Below are positions 41,227-49,043 of a stretch of DNA of 64,000 nucleotides, piece by piece; position 1 is the stretch's first letter; every line of letters begins with the position of its first letter. A program made the position numbers and the translations under genes. The DNA comes from DAOUMF01 sp034408935. GTDB lineage: Bacteria > Chloroflexota > Dehalococcoidia > SM23-28-2 > RBG-16-64-32. Location of the stretch: NCBI GenBank assembly GCA_034408935.1, contig DAOUMV010000013.1:248001-312000 (forward strand). The letters run 5' to 3'. The notes beneath the pieces were generated by a model. That model did no database searches. It was not told the DNA's origin and saw nothing but the letters and a program-made list of their open reading frames with translations.

Positions 41227-42201
41227 ATGCAGGGGCTCGCGGCTTACATCATCCGGCGGCTGCTCTGGGCGCCCGTTATCCTTGTCGCCGTCTCTCTGGC
41301 CACCTTCGCCCTCGGCCGGTTTGGACCCATCGATCCCCTCCGACTGACCGAGAAGTACCCCGATCCTGAGCGAAGGGAGCGCATTGCCGACGAACTGGGC
41401 TACAACGACAACTTCTTCGTCCAGTACTGGCGCTACATGAAGAACTTCGTTCAGGGAGATATGGGCACCTCTCTCACCTACCGAGGGCTGCCTGTGGAGG
41501 ACGTCATCTTTCCGAGGCTCTGGGTGACATTCCAGTACAACCTCGTGGCCCTCGTCCTGGTGTTTGCCATCGGCCTGCCCGTAGGCATCTGGGCGGCTCT
41601 CCGCCAGGGAACGTGGATGGATCCCTTGTCCATGTCTGTATCTCTCCTGTTCGCTTCCATTCCAGTGCTGGTCATCATACCCATATTCCAGTGGCTGTTC
41701 GTTCTCTGGCTGGGCTGGCTGCCCTCTGGCGGTTGGGAAGTGCGCGAGATATTCGGCGTCGAGATAGGGTTGCTGAACGAGCGGGCGATACTTCCCTTGA
41801 TGGTGCTTGTCCTCCCCGGCGTCGCAGGCGTCGCTCGCTACATGCGCGCGCAGGTCCTTGAGGTGCTTGACCAGGACTTCGTACGTACGGCGCGGGCCAA
41901 GGGCCTGCAGGAGTTCACTGTGGTTAGCCGTCACATCGCCCGCAACGCCTTGCTGCCGCTGGCCACCATTCTCGGCTTCGCCCTGGTGGGCCTGCTCGGC
42001 GGCTCCATCTTCCTGGAGACCTTGCTGGGCATCCCCGGCATCGGCTCCTACATCTTCGAAGCGGCGCGCGGCGGCGACTACGATAGCGTCATGGCGATCG
42101 TGATCATCACATCCGCCGCGTTCATCGTGGCGAACCTCGTTGTCGACATAACATACGCCTTCATCGACCCCCGCATTCGCCTGGGTCGGGGGGTGGAATA
42201 G
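41227..42201 (+). CDS. ABC transporter permease, DppB/OppB type
   Basis: 324 residues with about six membrane helices. N-terminal YIIRRLLWAPVILVAVSLATF, the long first loop carrying RRERIADELGYNDNFFVQYW, and the EAA motif region YMRAQVLEVLDQDFVRTARAKGL match DppB/OppB. It forms the channel with the next gene's product. ATG 41227, 15 bases after the binding protein; 2 bases before the second permease. A CCTGAGCGAAGGG string at 41367-41379 looks like the dispersed repeat but encodes normal family residues. Confidence 0.94.
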   Translation: MQGLAAYIIRRLLWAPVILVAVSLATFALGRFGPIDPLRLTEKYPDPERRERIADELGYNDNFFVQYWRYMKNFVQGDMGTSLTYRGLPVEDVIFPRLWVTFQYNLVALVLVFAIGLPVGIWAALRQGTWMDPLSMSVSLLFASIPVLVIIPIFQWLFVLWLGWLPSGGWEVREIFGVEIGLLNERAILPLMVLVLPGVAGVARYMRAQVLEVLDQDFVRTARAKGLQEFTVVSRHIARNALLPLATILGFALVGLLGGSIFLETLLGIPGIGSYIFEAARGGDYDSVMAIVIITSAAFIVANLVVDITYAFIDPRIRLGRGVE

Positions 42202-42203
42202 TA

Positions 42204-43172
42204 GTGACCCACTTCGAGGCGATAGACGGCGTGCTGGACGTTGACGAGGCTGCCCCTCAACAGTCCTTCCTGCTGTTGCGTCGGCTGGCTCGGAAACGCA
42301 TTGCCATGGTGGCGCTCGTGGTTATCGCCATAATCTACCTCGCCGGCATCACCGCGCCTGTGGCCGCTCCGTACGGCTTCAGGGAAACCGATTTCGGGAA
42401 CACGTTCGCCGGGCCCTCCCTCGAGCACCCATTCGGGACCGACCGTCTGGGCCGGGACATGCTCTCGCGAGCGATGTGGGCTTCCCAGACCACCGTGATC
42501 GTCTCAGCCGCAGCCATCCTTACGGGCGGGCTGGCCATTGGAGTGACGCTGGGCCTGCTGGCAGGCTATGTCGGCGGTCGCGTCGATAACCTGATAATGC
42601 GCGTGGCCGACGCCTTCTTCGGCGTCCCGGACATCCTACTGCTCCTGCTCATAACCGCCACGGCGCGCGAGCGCGTGGACAGATTCTTCGCCAACTTCGA
42701 CGACTGGCCTGTGCTAGGCGGCCTCAACGAGGCCGGCTTGCCGGATTACTTCCTCATCTTCGGGGCGCTCGCTCTGTTCGGCTGGGTGGGAATGGCCCGT
42801 ATCATTCGCTCCCAGGTACTCTCGTTGCGAGAGTCGGACTATGTCATGTCCGCGCGGGCCGCCGGCGCGCGCACCCCGCGCATCCTTTTCCGGCATCTCC
42901 TGCCCAACGTGAGCAACATCGTCATCGTTGCGCTCACGTTCTCCCTTGGCGCTGTCGCCGGGACGGAGATCGCCCTCACCTGGCTCGGCATCGGCATCCA
43001 GCCGCCGCACCCCAGCTTCGGCGTGCTGATCTTCGACGCGTCTGGCCTGACGACACTTCGCGCGCACCCCTATCTGATGCTCGTTCCCGCCGTGGTCGTC
43101 GGCGCGCTTCTGTTCTCCTTCAATCTCCTCGGCGACGCCCTCAACGACGTGTTGAGCCCACGGCGGCGGTAA
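42204..43172 (+). CDS. ABC transporter permease, DppC/OppC type
   Basis: 322 residues: an N-terminal cytoplasmic tail (OppC_N), then six helices. HPFGTDRLGRDMLSRAMW and the EAA-like segment VLSLRESDYVMSARAAGARTPRILFRHLLPN are typical of DppC. An insertion of about 30 residues (RERVDRFFANFDDWPVLGGLNEAG) between helices 3 and 4 is longer than in the usual OppC. GTG 42204. Next gene is a GNAT acetyltransferase 5 bases on. The ATP-hydrolysing subunits must be encoded elsewhere. Confidence 0.93.
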   Translation: MTHFEAIDGVLDVDEAAPQQSFLLLRRLARKRIAMVALVVIAIIYLAGITAPVAAPYGFRETDFGNTFAGPSLEHPFGTDRLGRDMLSRAMWASQTTVIVSAAAILTGGLAIGVTLGLLAGYVGGRVDNLIMRVADAFFGVPDILLLLLITATARERVDRFFANFDDWPVLGGLNEAGLPDYFLIFGALALFGWVGMARIIRSQVLSLRESDYVMSARAAGARTPRILFRHLLPNVSNIVIVALTFSLGAVAGTEIALTWLGIGIQPPHPSFGVLIFDASGLTTLRAHPYLMLVPAVVVGALLFSFNLLGDALNDVLSPRRR

Positions 43173-43177
43173 CGCCC

Positions 43178-43672
43178 ATGGAAGGCAGGATCGACGCCGC
43201 GACCACGGAGCTCATCGCTCGGTTGTGGGAGGAGCACTGGGGCCTGCCCATCATTACGGCCGACCGGGAGTACATGCCACCGGACGTGGAGGGCTTGGTC
43301 TACCGTGCCCAAGACGGGCGGACCCTTGGGCTCGTCACCTGGGCCGTGGACGGCCAGCGCGCCGAGATCGTTTCCCTGAACGCGCTGGAGACGGGCCGAC
43401 GGATCGGCTCGCGGCTGATGGACGCGGCGGAGGAGGAGCTGCGGCGGCGGGGCGTGAGGACCGCGCACCTTGTCACTACAAACGACAACCCGAGGGGGCT
43501 CTCGTTCTACGTGCGCCGGGGTTACCGGCTCGTGCGCCTCCATCTGGACGCGATGGACCAAGTGCGACGGACGAAGCCGCAGGTGCCGACGACCGGGAAC
43601 GACGGCATCCCGCTGCGGGACATGTGGGGCCTGGAGAAGCCGCTGTCGATAGCCCCACCGCCCAAGCGGTAG
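43178..43672 (+). CDS. GNAT family N-acetyltransferase
   Basis: 164 residues with the GNAT fold: central strands GLVTWAVDGQRAEIVSLNALETGRRIGSRLMDAAEEELRRRG, in which RRIGSR is the acetyl-CoA pyrophosphate loop (consensus Q/RxxGxG/A), and the later DNPRGLSFYVRRGYRL. Substrate unknown; being last in the peptide importer operon it might acetylate an imported amine or peptide. ATG 43178. No signal peptide. Confidence 0.85.
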   Translation: MEGRIDAATTELIARLWEEHWGLPIITADREYMPPDVEGLVYRAQDGRTLGLVTWAVDGQRAEIVSLNALETGRRIGSRLMDAAEEELRRRGVRTAHLVTTNDNPRGLSFYVRRGYRLVRLHLDAMDQVRRTKPQVPTTGNDGIPLRDMWGLEKPLSIAPPPKR

Positions 43673-43749
43673 GCAGATCGAGCTGCAGATAATGTCTTCG
43701 GGCCGCCCTTCCTTGAGGGACTCGGGCATTAGACTTCCTCAGCCTCACA

Positions 43750-43778
43750 TAGACTACTTCCGCCTTATGTGGTACAAT
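43750..43778 (+). promoter_or_regulatory. Probable promoter of the secreted repeat protein-protease pair
   Basis: -35 TAGACT (43750-43755), 17-base spacer, -10 TACAAT (43773-43778). Initiation would fall near 43785, directly before the tandem GGAGGA repeats. Confidence 0.55.
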
Positions 43779-43787
43779 CGTTGCGCT

Positions 43788-43840
43788 GGAGGACCAGATC
43801 AACGGGAGGACTCCAACCAAAGGGAGGACTCCAATCAAAC
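43788..43840 (+). repeat. Triplicated 17-18 base unit containing a Shine-Dalgarno
   Basis: Three successive units begin GGAGGA at 43788, 43805 and 43823; the last two are nearly identical (GGAGGACTCCAA, C or T, CAAA). Each supplies a ribosome-binding sequence before the signal peptide of the next gene. Confidence 0.6.
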
Positions 43841-43869
43841 GAGCAGCGGTAGGTCTCATCGCCCTGGCG

Positions 43870-44700
43870 GTGGCCGCGGCGGCGATCGCCGGGAGCGGCT
43901 ACGCTCTGACAGGGCTGGACGGCGATCCGGCAAGGGGGGAACTTGAGCCGCCTCCGGAGCCTACCCAAACCGCGGGCCCATCTCTCCCCCCGGCGCCTCC
44001 GCCTCCTACTCCTCCCTATACCTGCATATACAAGGTTGTCGACGGCGAGGCCGTCTGCGAGCCCTTGCGGGGCAGGGATCCTTACGAGGAGGAGTTGTTC
44101 GAGGCTTGCCCGCCCATCCAATTCCAGGGCCGCGCCGCCTGCCTTCCCCCTGGCGCAAGCCTTCATTCTGTTATCGGTGAGGGGGTCCCCGGCACGGTAG
44201 GCGACCCGCTGCACCCCAAGGACTACACCTACATCAAGCAGGGTAGCTCCATCGTTAAGTGGGCCGACAAACTCCTGGAGTATACTGTGCTCCCTCAGGA
44301 TGAGCCCGACTTCAGAGCCTTGAGGGAGCTGTTTCTACCGGGGGGCGCCGCACCTCCTCCCCCTCCCTATCCGTACAACTGCAGATACGTCGTCGTGGGC
44401 GAGGCGGCTGAGTGCCTGCCCCTGGATAGCGCTCTCATGGAGGGTTGCGTTCCGATTAGTTTCCAGGACCGCTCGGCCTGTCTTCCCCCCGGGATAGAGG
44501 GTGACATAGAGTATACGGTTTCTGATAATCCTACCACATATACCTACACCTCTTCCGTTATCAGGCGGGGTAACTCTGTCATTAAGTACTACGACGAACC
44601 GGTCACGGACACACTTGACACCCTTCTGGAGTACACTGTCGCCCCTGAAGATGAGGCTGACTTCAGAGGCTTGAAGGAACTGTTCTTACCGGGACAGTAA
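43870..44700 (+). CDS. Secreted protein with two tandem four-cysteine modules
   Basis: 276 residues from GTG 43870, not recognised. In frame upstream, codons from 43834 give KRAAVGLIALAVAAAAIAG, a good signal peptide, but the only start there would be ATC 43834 (7 bases after GGAGG) or CTG 43786. The real start is therefore probably non-canonical. The mature protein has a Pro-rich stalk, module 1 (about 44017-44337), a second Pro-rich stalk and module 2 (about 44365-44697). Each module has the order Cys-x-Y-x-VV-GEA-x2-Cys-x-PL, C-x-PI-x-FQ-x-R-x-ACLPPG, YTY, then LLEYTV-P-DE-DFR-L-ELFLPG. Likely surface-exposed and disulfide-bonded. The protease gene begins 9 bases downstream. Confidence 0.72.
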   Translation: MAAAAIAGSGYALTGLDGDPARGELEPPPEPTQTAGPSLPPAPPPPTPPYTCIYKVVDGEAVCEPLRGRDPYEEELFEACPPIQFQGRAACLPPGASLHSVIGEGVPGTVGDPLHPKDYTYIKQGSSIVKWADKLLEYTVLPQDEPDFRALRELFLPGGAAPPPPPYPYNCRYVVVGEAAECLPLDSALMEGCVPISFQDRSACLPPGIEGDIEYTVSDNPTTYTYTSSVIRRGNSVIKYYDEPVTDTLDTLLEYTVAPEDEADFRGLKELFLPGQ

Positions 44701-44709
44701 CGGAGGCTT

Positions 44710-45720
44710 ATGTCTCGGTTCCCCGACCCGATTACAATCCTCACGAGGGGTGTCCTGCTCGGCCTGGTGGCCGCGGCGCTATTCCTGGTTGGGTCTTCCA
44801 GCACTACTGAGGCTAACCACATTACCCACCTGGCCCACAGATACAACCTTGGCCTTGGACTACCCCCGACTGATTCCTCTTATACGGCGGCGATGAAAAA
44901 GTGGACGCTGGAGCACCAGTCGGCAAACTTCGCCATCGATGGCAATTTTTCGGCCGATGCGCGCACGAAATTCAGGCAGGCCGTGGCGGCCTGGAATCCC
45001 TCCTTTCGCGTCGTTGGCCAGAATCCCCTTGTCGAAAATACACCCTGGAAGGTGGCCTTCCGCCCCGCCAACTTGGAGGGCTACCCGACAAATCCATGCG
45101 GGCAAGGGCCACATGGCTGCGTTACCGTGGATTGGAGCGACCAGCGGGGCGGACACTATATCGGCCGTGCCCACATCTGGTTTTATATGAATTACAACTG
45201 GACACTAACGGGGTACCGGGCGGTGGCGGCCCATGAGCTGGGCCACGTCTTCGGCCTCGACGAGCGGTATATAGACGACGGAAGTGACACTCTCTACACC
45301 TGTGGCCCCGAGTACTCGGTCATGGACACCGCTTGGAGCGACGGGAAGTGTGACACAGTAAACCCAACCTCCACAGACAAGTCGCGTGCCTATAACTTCT
45401 ACACCATTCGCCCCGCCTCCGAAGCATTCATGATACCTGATAGCCCTGGGATCTTTGAATACTTCTTTAAGGATCGCAACTACGCGGAGTCCAACTATCA
45501 AGCGGAACTCTATCGCTGGAACGGCTCCGGTTGGGTGTGGAAGGGCGAGAAGAACGACGCGGTGTACAGCATAGCCCCCTGTGACGATCATCAACCTTGT
45601 TGGAAGAGTGATCTCTTTGGCGTGCCCTCATCGGGTTTGTATAAGATCTGCATCACTCCCCACAACGGCGTGAACGGCCCGCGCCCAGAGACTTGCACAA
45701 GCCCGGTCGAGAGCGACTAG
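44710..45720 (+). CDS. Secreted metzincin-like zinc metalloprotease
   Basis: 336 residues: an N-terminal signal or anchor helix (about 10-30, followed by GSSSTTEANH) and a protease domain with AAHELGHVFGLDE at 173-185. HExxH at 175-179 and the downstream Met-turn YSVMD are metzincin features. The eleventh position, normally the third zinc ligand His (or Asp in snapalysin), is Glu185, with Asp184 before it. That is unusual. RKFRQAVAAW-like FRQAVAAWN matches the first helix of matrixin-like enzymes. The C-terminal 100 residues resemble a small beta domain with two Cys pairs. ATG 44710, 9 bases after the repeat-module gene, so one operon. Confidence 0.82.
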   Translation: MSRFPDPITILTRGVLLGLVAAALFLVGSSSTTEANHITHLAHRYNLGLGLPPTDSSYTAAMKKWTLEHQSANFAIDGNFSADARTKFRQAVAAWNPSFRVVGQNPLVENTPWKVAFRPANLEGYPTNPCGQGPHGCVTVDWSDQRGGHYIGRAHIWFYMNYNWTLTGYRAVAAHELGHVFGLDERYIDDGSDTLYTCGPEYSVMDTAWSDGKCDTVNPTSTDKSRAYNFYTIRPASEAFMIPDSPGIFEYFFKDRNYAESNYQAELYRWNGSGWVWKGEKNDAVYSIAPCDDHQPCWKSDLFGVPSSGLYKICITPHNGVNGPRPETCTSPVESD

Positions 45721-45761
45721 CCCTCCAGCGCCCCCTTTCCTTCCGCTCTCTATAAACCCCC

Positions 45762-45770
45762 TGCTATAAT
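45762..45770 (+). promoter_or_regulatory. Extended -10 promoter of tig-clpP-clpX, leaderless
   Basis: TGC followed by a perfect TATAAT that ends seven bases before GTG 45778. The start of transcription would coincide with the start codon. Confidence 0.6.
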
Positions 45771-45777
45771 CCAAAGC

Positions 45778-47112
45778 GTGAGGGTTTCCGCCGAACGCAT
45801 CCCCGATAGCCAGGTCGTCCTCCAGGTCGAGATCGAACCTGACCAGATGGAGCGCTCCCTGGAACGGGCCTACCGCCGCCTGGCGCAGCGCGCGGAGATC
45901 CCCGGCTTTCGCAAGGGCAAGGTCCCTCGCCACATGCTGGAGCGCCACCTGGGCCGGGAGCGACTGGTGCACGAGGCGCTGGATATGCTCATCCCCGAAG
46001 CCTACAACCAGGCCCTGGACGAGCAGCAGATCGAGGCGATCGACCAGCCGCGGCTGGACATCGTTCAGGAGGAGCCGCTGATCTTCAAGGCCACGGTGCC
46101 CGTCCGGCCCACGGTGCGGCTGGGCGACTACGCCAGCCTGCGGGTGGAGCGTCCCGCCGTCGCCGCAGCCCCGGACGAGGTCGACGCGGCGGTGGAGGAG
46201 CTGCGCCACCGCTACGCCCTGCACGAGCCGGTGGACCGCCCCGTGCGGAAAGGCGACGTGGTGCGGGCAGACGTGCGGGGCGAGATCGACGGTCGGGAGG
46301 TGTTCGCCGACGACGACTACGAGTTCACCCTGCGCGACGGCGCGACCATCCTCCTGCCCGGCTTCGCCGAAGGCGTTATCGGGGCCGAGAAGGGCGTGCG
46401 CAAAGAGGTGCAGGTGACCACACCACCCGGCTCGCAGCCCCTCTCCGACAAGACCGGGACGTTCACCGTCATCGTCAAGGAGATCAAGGAAGAGCGCCTG
46501 CCGGAGCTGAACGATGAGTTCGCCCGCGAGGTGGGGGAAGGCTTTGCCAGCGTCCAGGCGCTGCGCCAGCACCTCGAGGCCCAGATCCGGGAGCGTCGAG
46601 GGGTGGAGGCCGAGGAGCAGTATCACGAGGAGGCCGTGACGGCGCTGCTGGAGCGGGCCGAGGAGGTGGAGTTCCCGCCGGTGCTCGTGGAACGCGAGAT
46701 CGATCGCCTACTGAGGAACGAGGCGCGAACATCGGGCATGGATGTGGACCGCTACATGGAGCAGATACGGAAGCCGGTGCAGGAGGTCAGGGAGACGCTG
46801 CGCGAAACCGCAGGGGAGCGCGTGCGCCGCTCGCTGGCGCTCACAGCCCTGGCCGAGGCCGAGCAGATGAAGGTCGAGCCCGCCGACGTGGACGCCGAGA
46901 TCGAACGTATCGTTGGCTCCGCGGGGGCACAGGCGGGGCAGATGCGCCAGCTCTTCAAGAGCCCGGGCGGCCGCGAGGCCATCGAGCGGTCCCTGCTGAC
47001 GAGCAAGACCCTGGACCGTCTTATCGAGATAGTGTCCGGCCCTCAGCCGGAGAAAGAGGCCGCCGGGGCCAAGAAACGGAAGACAGAAGCGGCAGAGGAG
47101 GAGCAGAGTTGA
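45778..47112 (+). CDS. tig: Trigger factor
   Basis: 444-residue ribosome-bound chaperone. The ribosome-binding loop PGFRKGKVP (residues 41-49), a central FKBP-type peptidyl-prolyl isomerase domain (KGDVVRADVRGEIDG to TFTVIVKEIKEERLPELND) and a C-terminal helical chaperone domain are all present. The last 30 residues are Glu/Ala/Lys-rich. GTG 45778 sits 7 bases after TATAAT, leaving no leader, so there is no Shine-Dalgarno. Its stop overlaps the clpP start by 4 bases; tig-clpP-clpX is a widely conserved order. Confidence 0.96.
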   Translation: MRVSAERIPDSQVVLQVEIEPDQMERSLERAYRRLAQRAEIPGFRKGKVPRHMLERHLGRERLVHEALDMLIPEAYNQALDEQQIEAIDQPRLDIVQEEPLIFKATVPVRPTVRLGDYASLRVERPAVAAAPDEVDAAVEELRHRYALHEPVDRPVRKGDVVRADVRGEIDGREVFADDDYEFTLRDGATILLPGFAEGVIGAEKGVRKEVQVTTPPGSQPLSDKTGTFTVIVKEIKEERLPELNDEFAREVGEGFASVQALRQHLEAQIRERRGVEAEEQYHEEAVTALLERAEEVEFPPVLVEREIDRLLRNEARTSGMDVDRYMEQIRKPVQEVRETLRETAGERVRRSLALTALAEAEQMKVEPADVDAEIERIVGSAGAQAGQMRQLFKSPGGREAIERSLLTSKTLDRLIEIVSGPQPEKEAAGAKKRKTEAAEEEQS

Positions 47113-47738
47113 GACCTGAACTGATCGTTCCCTATGTGGTCGAGCAGAGCCCGCGGGGGGAACGCGCCTTCGACATCTATTCTCTGCTGTTGAAGGAGCG
47201 CATCATCTTCCTGGGCACGCCCATCGATGACCAGATCGCCAACCTGATCATCGCCCAGCTCCTGTACCTGGAGCGCGAGGACTCGGACAAGGACATCAAT
47301 ATGTATATCCACTCGCCGGGGGGCATCATCAGCTCCGGCCTGGCGGTATACGACACAATGCAGCTCCTGCGCTGCGACATGGCGACGATCTGCGTGGGGG
47401 AGTGCGCCAGCATGGCGACGGTGCTCCTGGCCGCCGGGACCAAGGGAAAGCGATACGCCCTTCCCAACGCCACTATCCATATCCATCAGGCGCGTGGCGG
47501 CGCCACCGGCCAAGCGGCCGACGTGGAGATCATGGCCAAGGAAGTGATCCGCCGCAATCAGGTCGTTAAGGAGATCCTGGCCCGTCACACCGGTCGCTCC
47601 CTGGAGGAGATCACCCACGATACCGATCGCGACTTCTTCATGGACGCCGCGGGCGCCAAGGAGTACGGCATCGTCGACGAGGTCTTGGTGGCCGGCAAGC
47701 TGGCCGCGGCCTCCGGCGGAGACTCGGCCAAGGAGTAA
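47109..47738 (+). CDS. clpP: ATP-dependent Clp protease proteolytic subunit
   Basis: 209 residues. The catalytic triad is present: Ser in GECASMA, His in IHIHQARGG and Asp in DTDRDFFMDAAGA. ECASMA replaces the usual QAASMGA and adds a Cys two residues before the Ser. TTG 47109 is the only start that keeps the family N-terminus (IVPYVVEQSPRGERAFDIYS) and overlaps the tig stop. Forms a tetradecamer that degrades proteins unfolded by ClpX, whose gene follows after 3 bases. Confidence 0.96.
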   Translation: MRPELIVPYVVEQSPRGERAFDIYSLLLKERIIFLGTPIDDQIANLIIAQLLYLEREDSDKDINMYIHSPGGIISSGLAVYDTMQLLRCDMATICVGECASMATVLLAAGTKGKRYALPNATIHIHQARGGATGQAADVEIMAKEVIRRNQVVKEILARHTGRSLEEITHDTDRDFFMDAAGAKEYGIVDEVLVAGKLAAASGGDSAKE

Positions 47739-47741
47739 TCG

Positions 47742-49043
47742 ATGCCCCGGGGCAAGAGCAGCACCCGCACGGACTACGTCTGCTCGTTCTGCGGCAAGAA
47801 CCAGGACCAGGTGCGGCGGCTGATCGCCGGGCCCGGCGCGGTCTATATCTGCGACGAGTGCGTGGAGCTATGCCGCGAGATCATTCACGAGGACAAATCC
47901 GGCCCCGCGAAGTCCAAGCTGCCGCTGCAACGACTGCCGCCGCCCAAGGTCATCTACGAACAGCTAAGCGAGTACGTGGTGGGGCAGGAGCAGGCCAAGA
48001 AGGTGCTTTCGGTGGCGGTGTACAACCACTACAAGCGCATCGGCGTCACCGGCAGCCAGAAGGTGGAGTTGGAGAAGAGCAACATCCTGCTTCTGGGCCC
48101 CACCGGATGCGGCAAGACGCTGTTGGCGCGCACCCTGGCCAGGATCCTGGACGTGCCTTTCACCATCGCCGATGCCACCGCCCTCACCGAGGCCGGCTAC
48201 GTGGGCGAGGACGTGGAGAACATCCTCCTGCGCCTCATCCAGGCAGCCGATTTCGACGTGGCCAGGGCGGAGCGGGGGATCATCTACATCGACGAGATCG
48301 ATAAGATCACTCGCAAGAGTGGAGACAACCCCTCCATAACCCGTGACGTCTCGGGGGAGGGGGTCCAGCAAGCGCTGCTGAAGATCATCGAGGGTTGTGT
48401 GGCCAACGTGCCTCCTCAGGGAGGACGCAAGCATCCCCACCAGGACTTCATTCAGATCAACACCACCAACATCCTGTTCATCTCGGGGGGCGCCTTCCAG
48501 GGACTGGACGCCGTTGTCGATGCCCGCGTCGGCAAGGGCCGCCGCACCGTCGGCTTCCGCCCAGACATGTCGGGGGGCGACCGCACGAAGACCGCCGACG
48601 AGCTTCTCAAGCACGCCAGCCACGACGACCTGCTGACGTACGGCCTGATCCCAGAGTTCGTGGGCCGGATGCCGATGGTCGTCTCTCTCCAATCGCTGGA
48701 CGAGGAGGCGCTGGTGCGCATCCTCACCGAGCCCAAGAACGCCCTCGTGCGGCAGTTCCAGGAGTTCTTCGCCCTGGACGAGGTAGAGCTGGTGTTGACG
48801 GATGATGCCCTCAAGGCTGTGGCGGAGGAATCGCTGCGGCACAAGACCGGGGCCCGCGGGCTGCGCACCGTCCTAGAGGACTGCCTGCTGGACGTGATGT
48901 ACGAGATACCGTCCCAGGGCGACGTCAAGAAGTGCATCGTGGACGCGGACTCCATTCGCGGCCTGCGGCGGCCACTGCTCCTAGCCCGCTCCGGGCAGGC
49001 GGTCGAGTCCTGGGGGGACGAGCCCAAGGGTGAGACGGCCTAG
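47742..49043 (+). CDS. clpX: ATP-dependent Clp protease ATP-binding subunit ClpX
   Basis: 433-residue AAA+ unfoldase. An N-terminal zinc-binding domain (C14, C17, C36, C39) is followed by Walker A GPTGCGKT, the pore loop GYVG, Walker B YIDEIDK, sensor I NILFISGG, and the C-terminal RxGARGLR segment with sensor II. It recognises tagged substrates and feeds ClpP. ATG 47742. The 3' end overlaps the convergent accessory gene by 4 bases, which implies that gene was inserted or retained very tightly. Confidence 0.97.
   Translation: MPRGKSSTRTDYVCSFCGKNQDQVRRLIAGPGAVYICDECVELCREIIHEDKSGPAKSKLPLQRLPPPKVIYEQLSEYVVGQEQAKKVLSVAVYNHYKRIGVTGSQKVELEKSNILLLGPTGCGKTLLARTLARILDVPFTIADATALTEAGYVGEDVENILLRLIQAADFDVARAERGIIYIDEIDKITRKSGDNPSITRDVSGEGVQQALLKIIEGCVANVPPQGGRKHPHQDFIQINTTNILFISGGAFQGLDAVVDARVGKGRRTVGFRPDMSGGDRTKTADELLKHASHDDLLTYGLIPEFVGRMPMVVSLQSLDEEALVRILTEPKNALVRQFQEFFALDEVELVLTDDALKAVAEESLRHKTGARGLRTVLEDCLLDVMYEIPSQGDVKKCIVDADSIRGLRRPLLLARSGQAVESWGDEPKGETA

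Noticed and set aside
41361..41385. CCTGAGCGAAGGG string in the DppB-like permease gene, resembling the dispersed repeat
   Set aside because: The encoded residues (DPERRERIADEL) fit the permease family at this position, and the match is short, so it is treated as chance.
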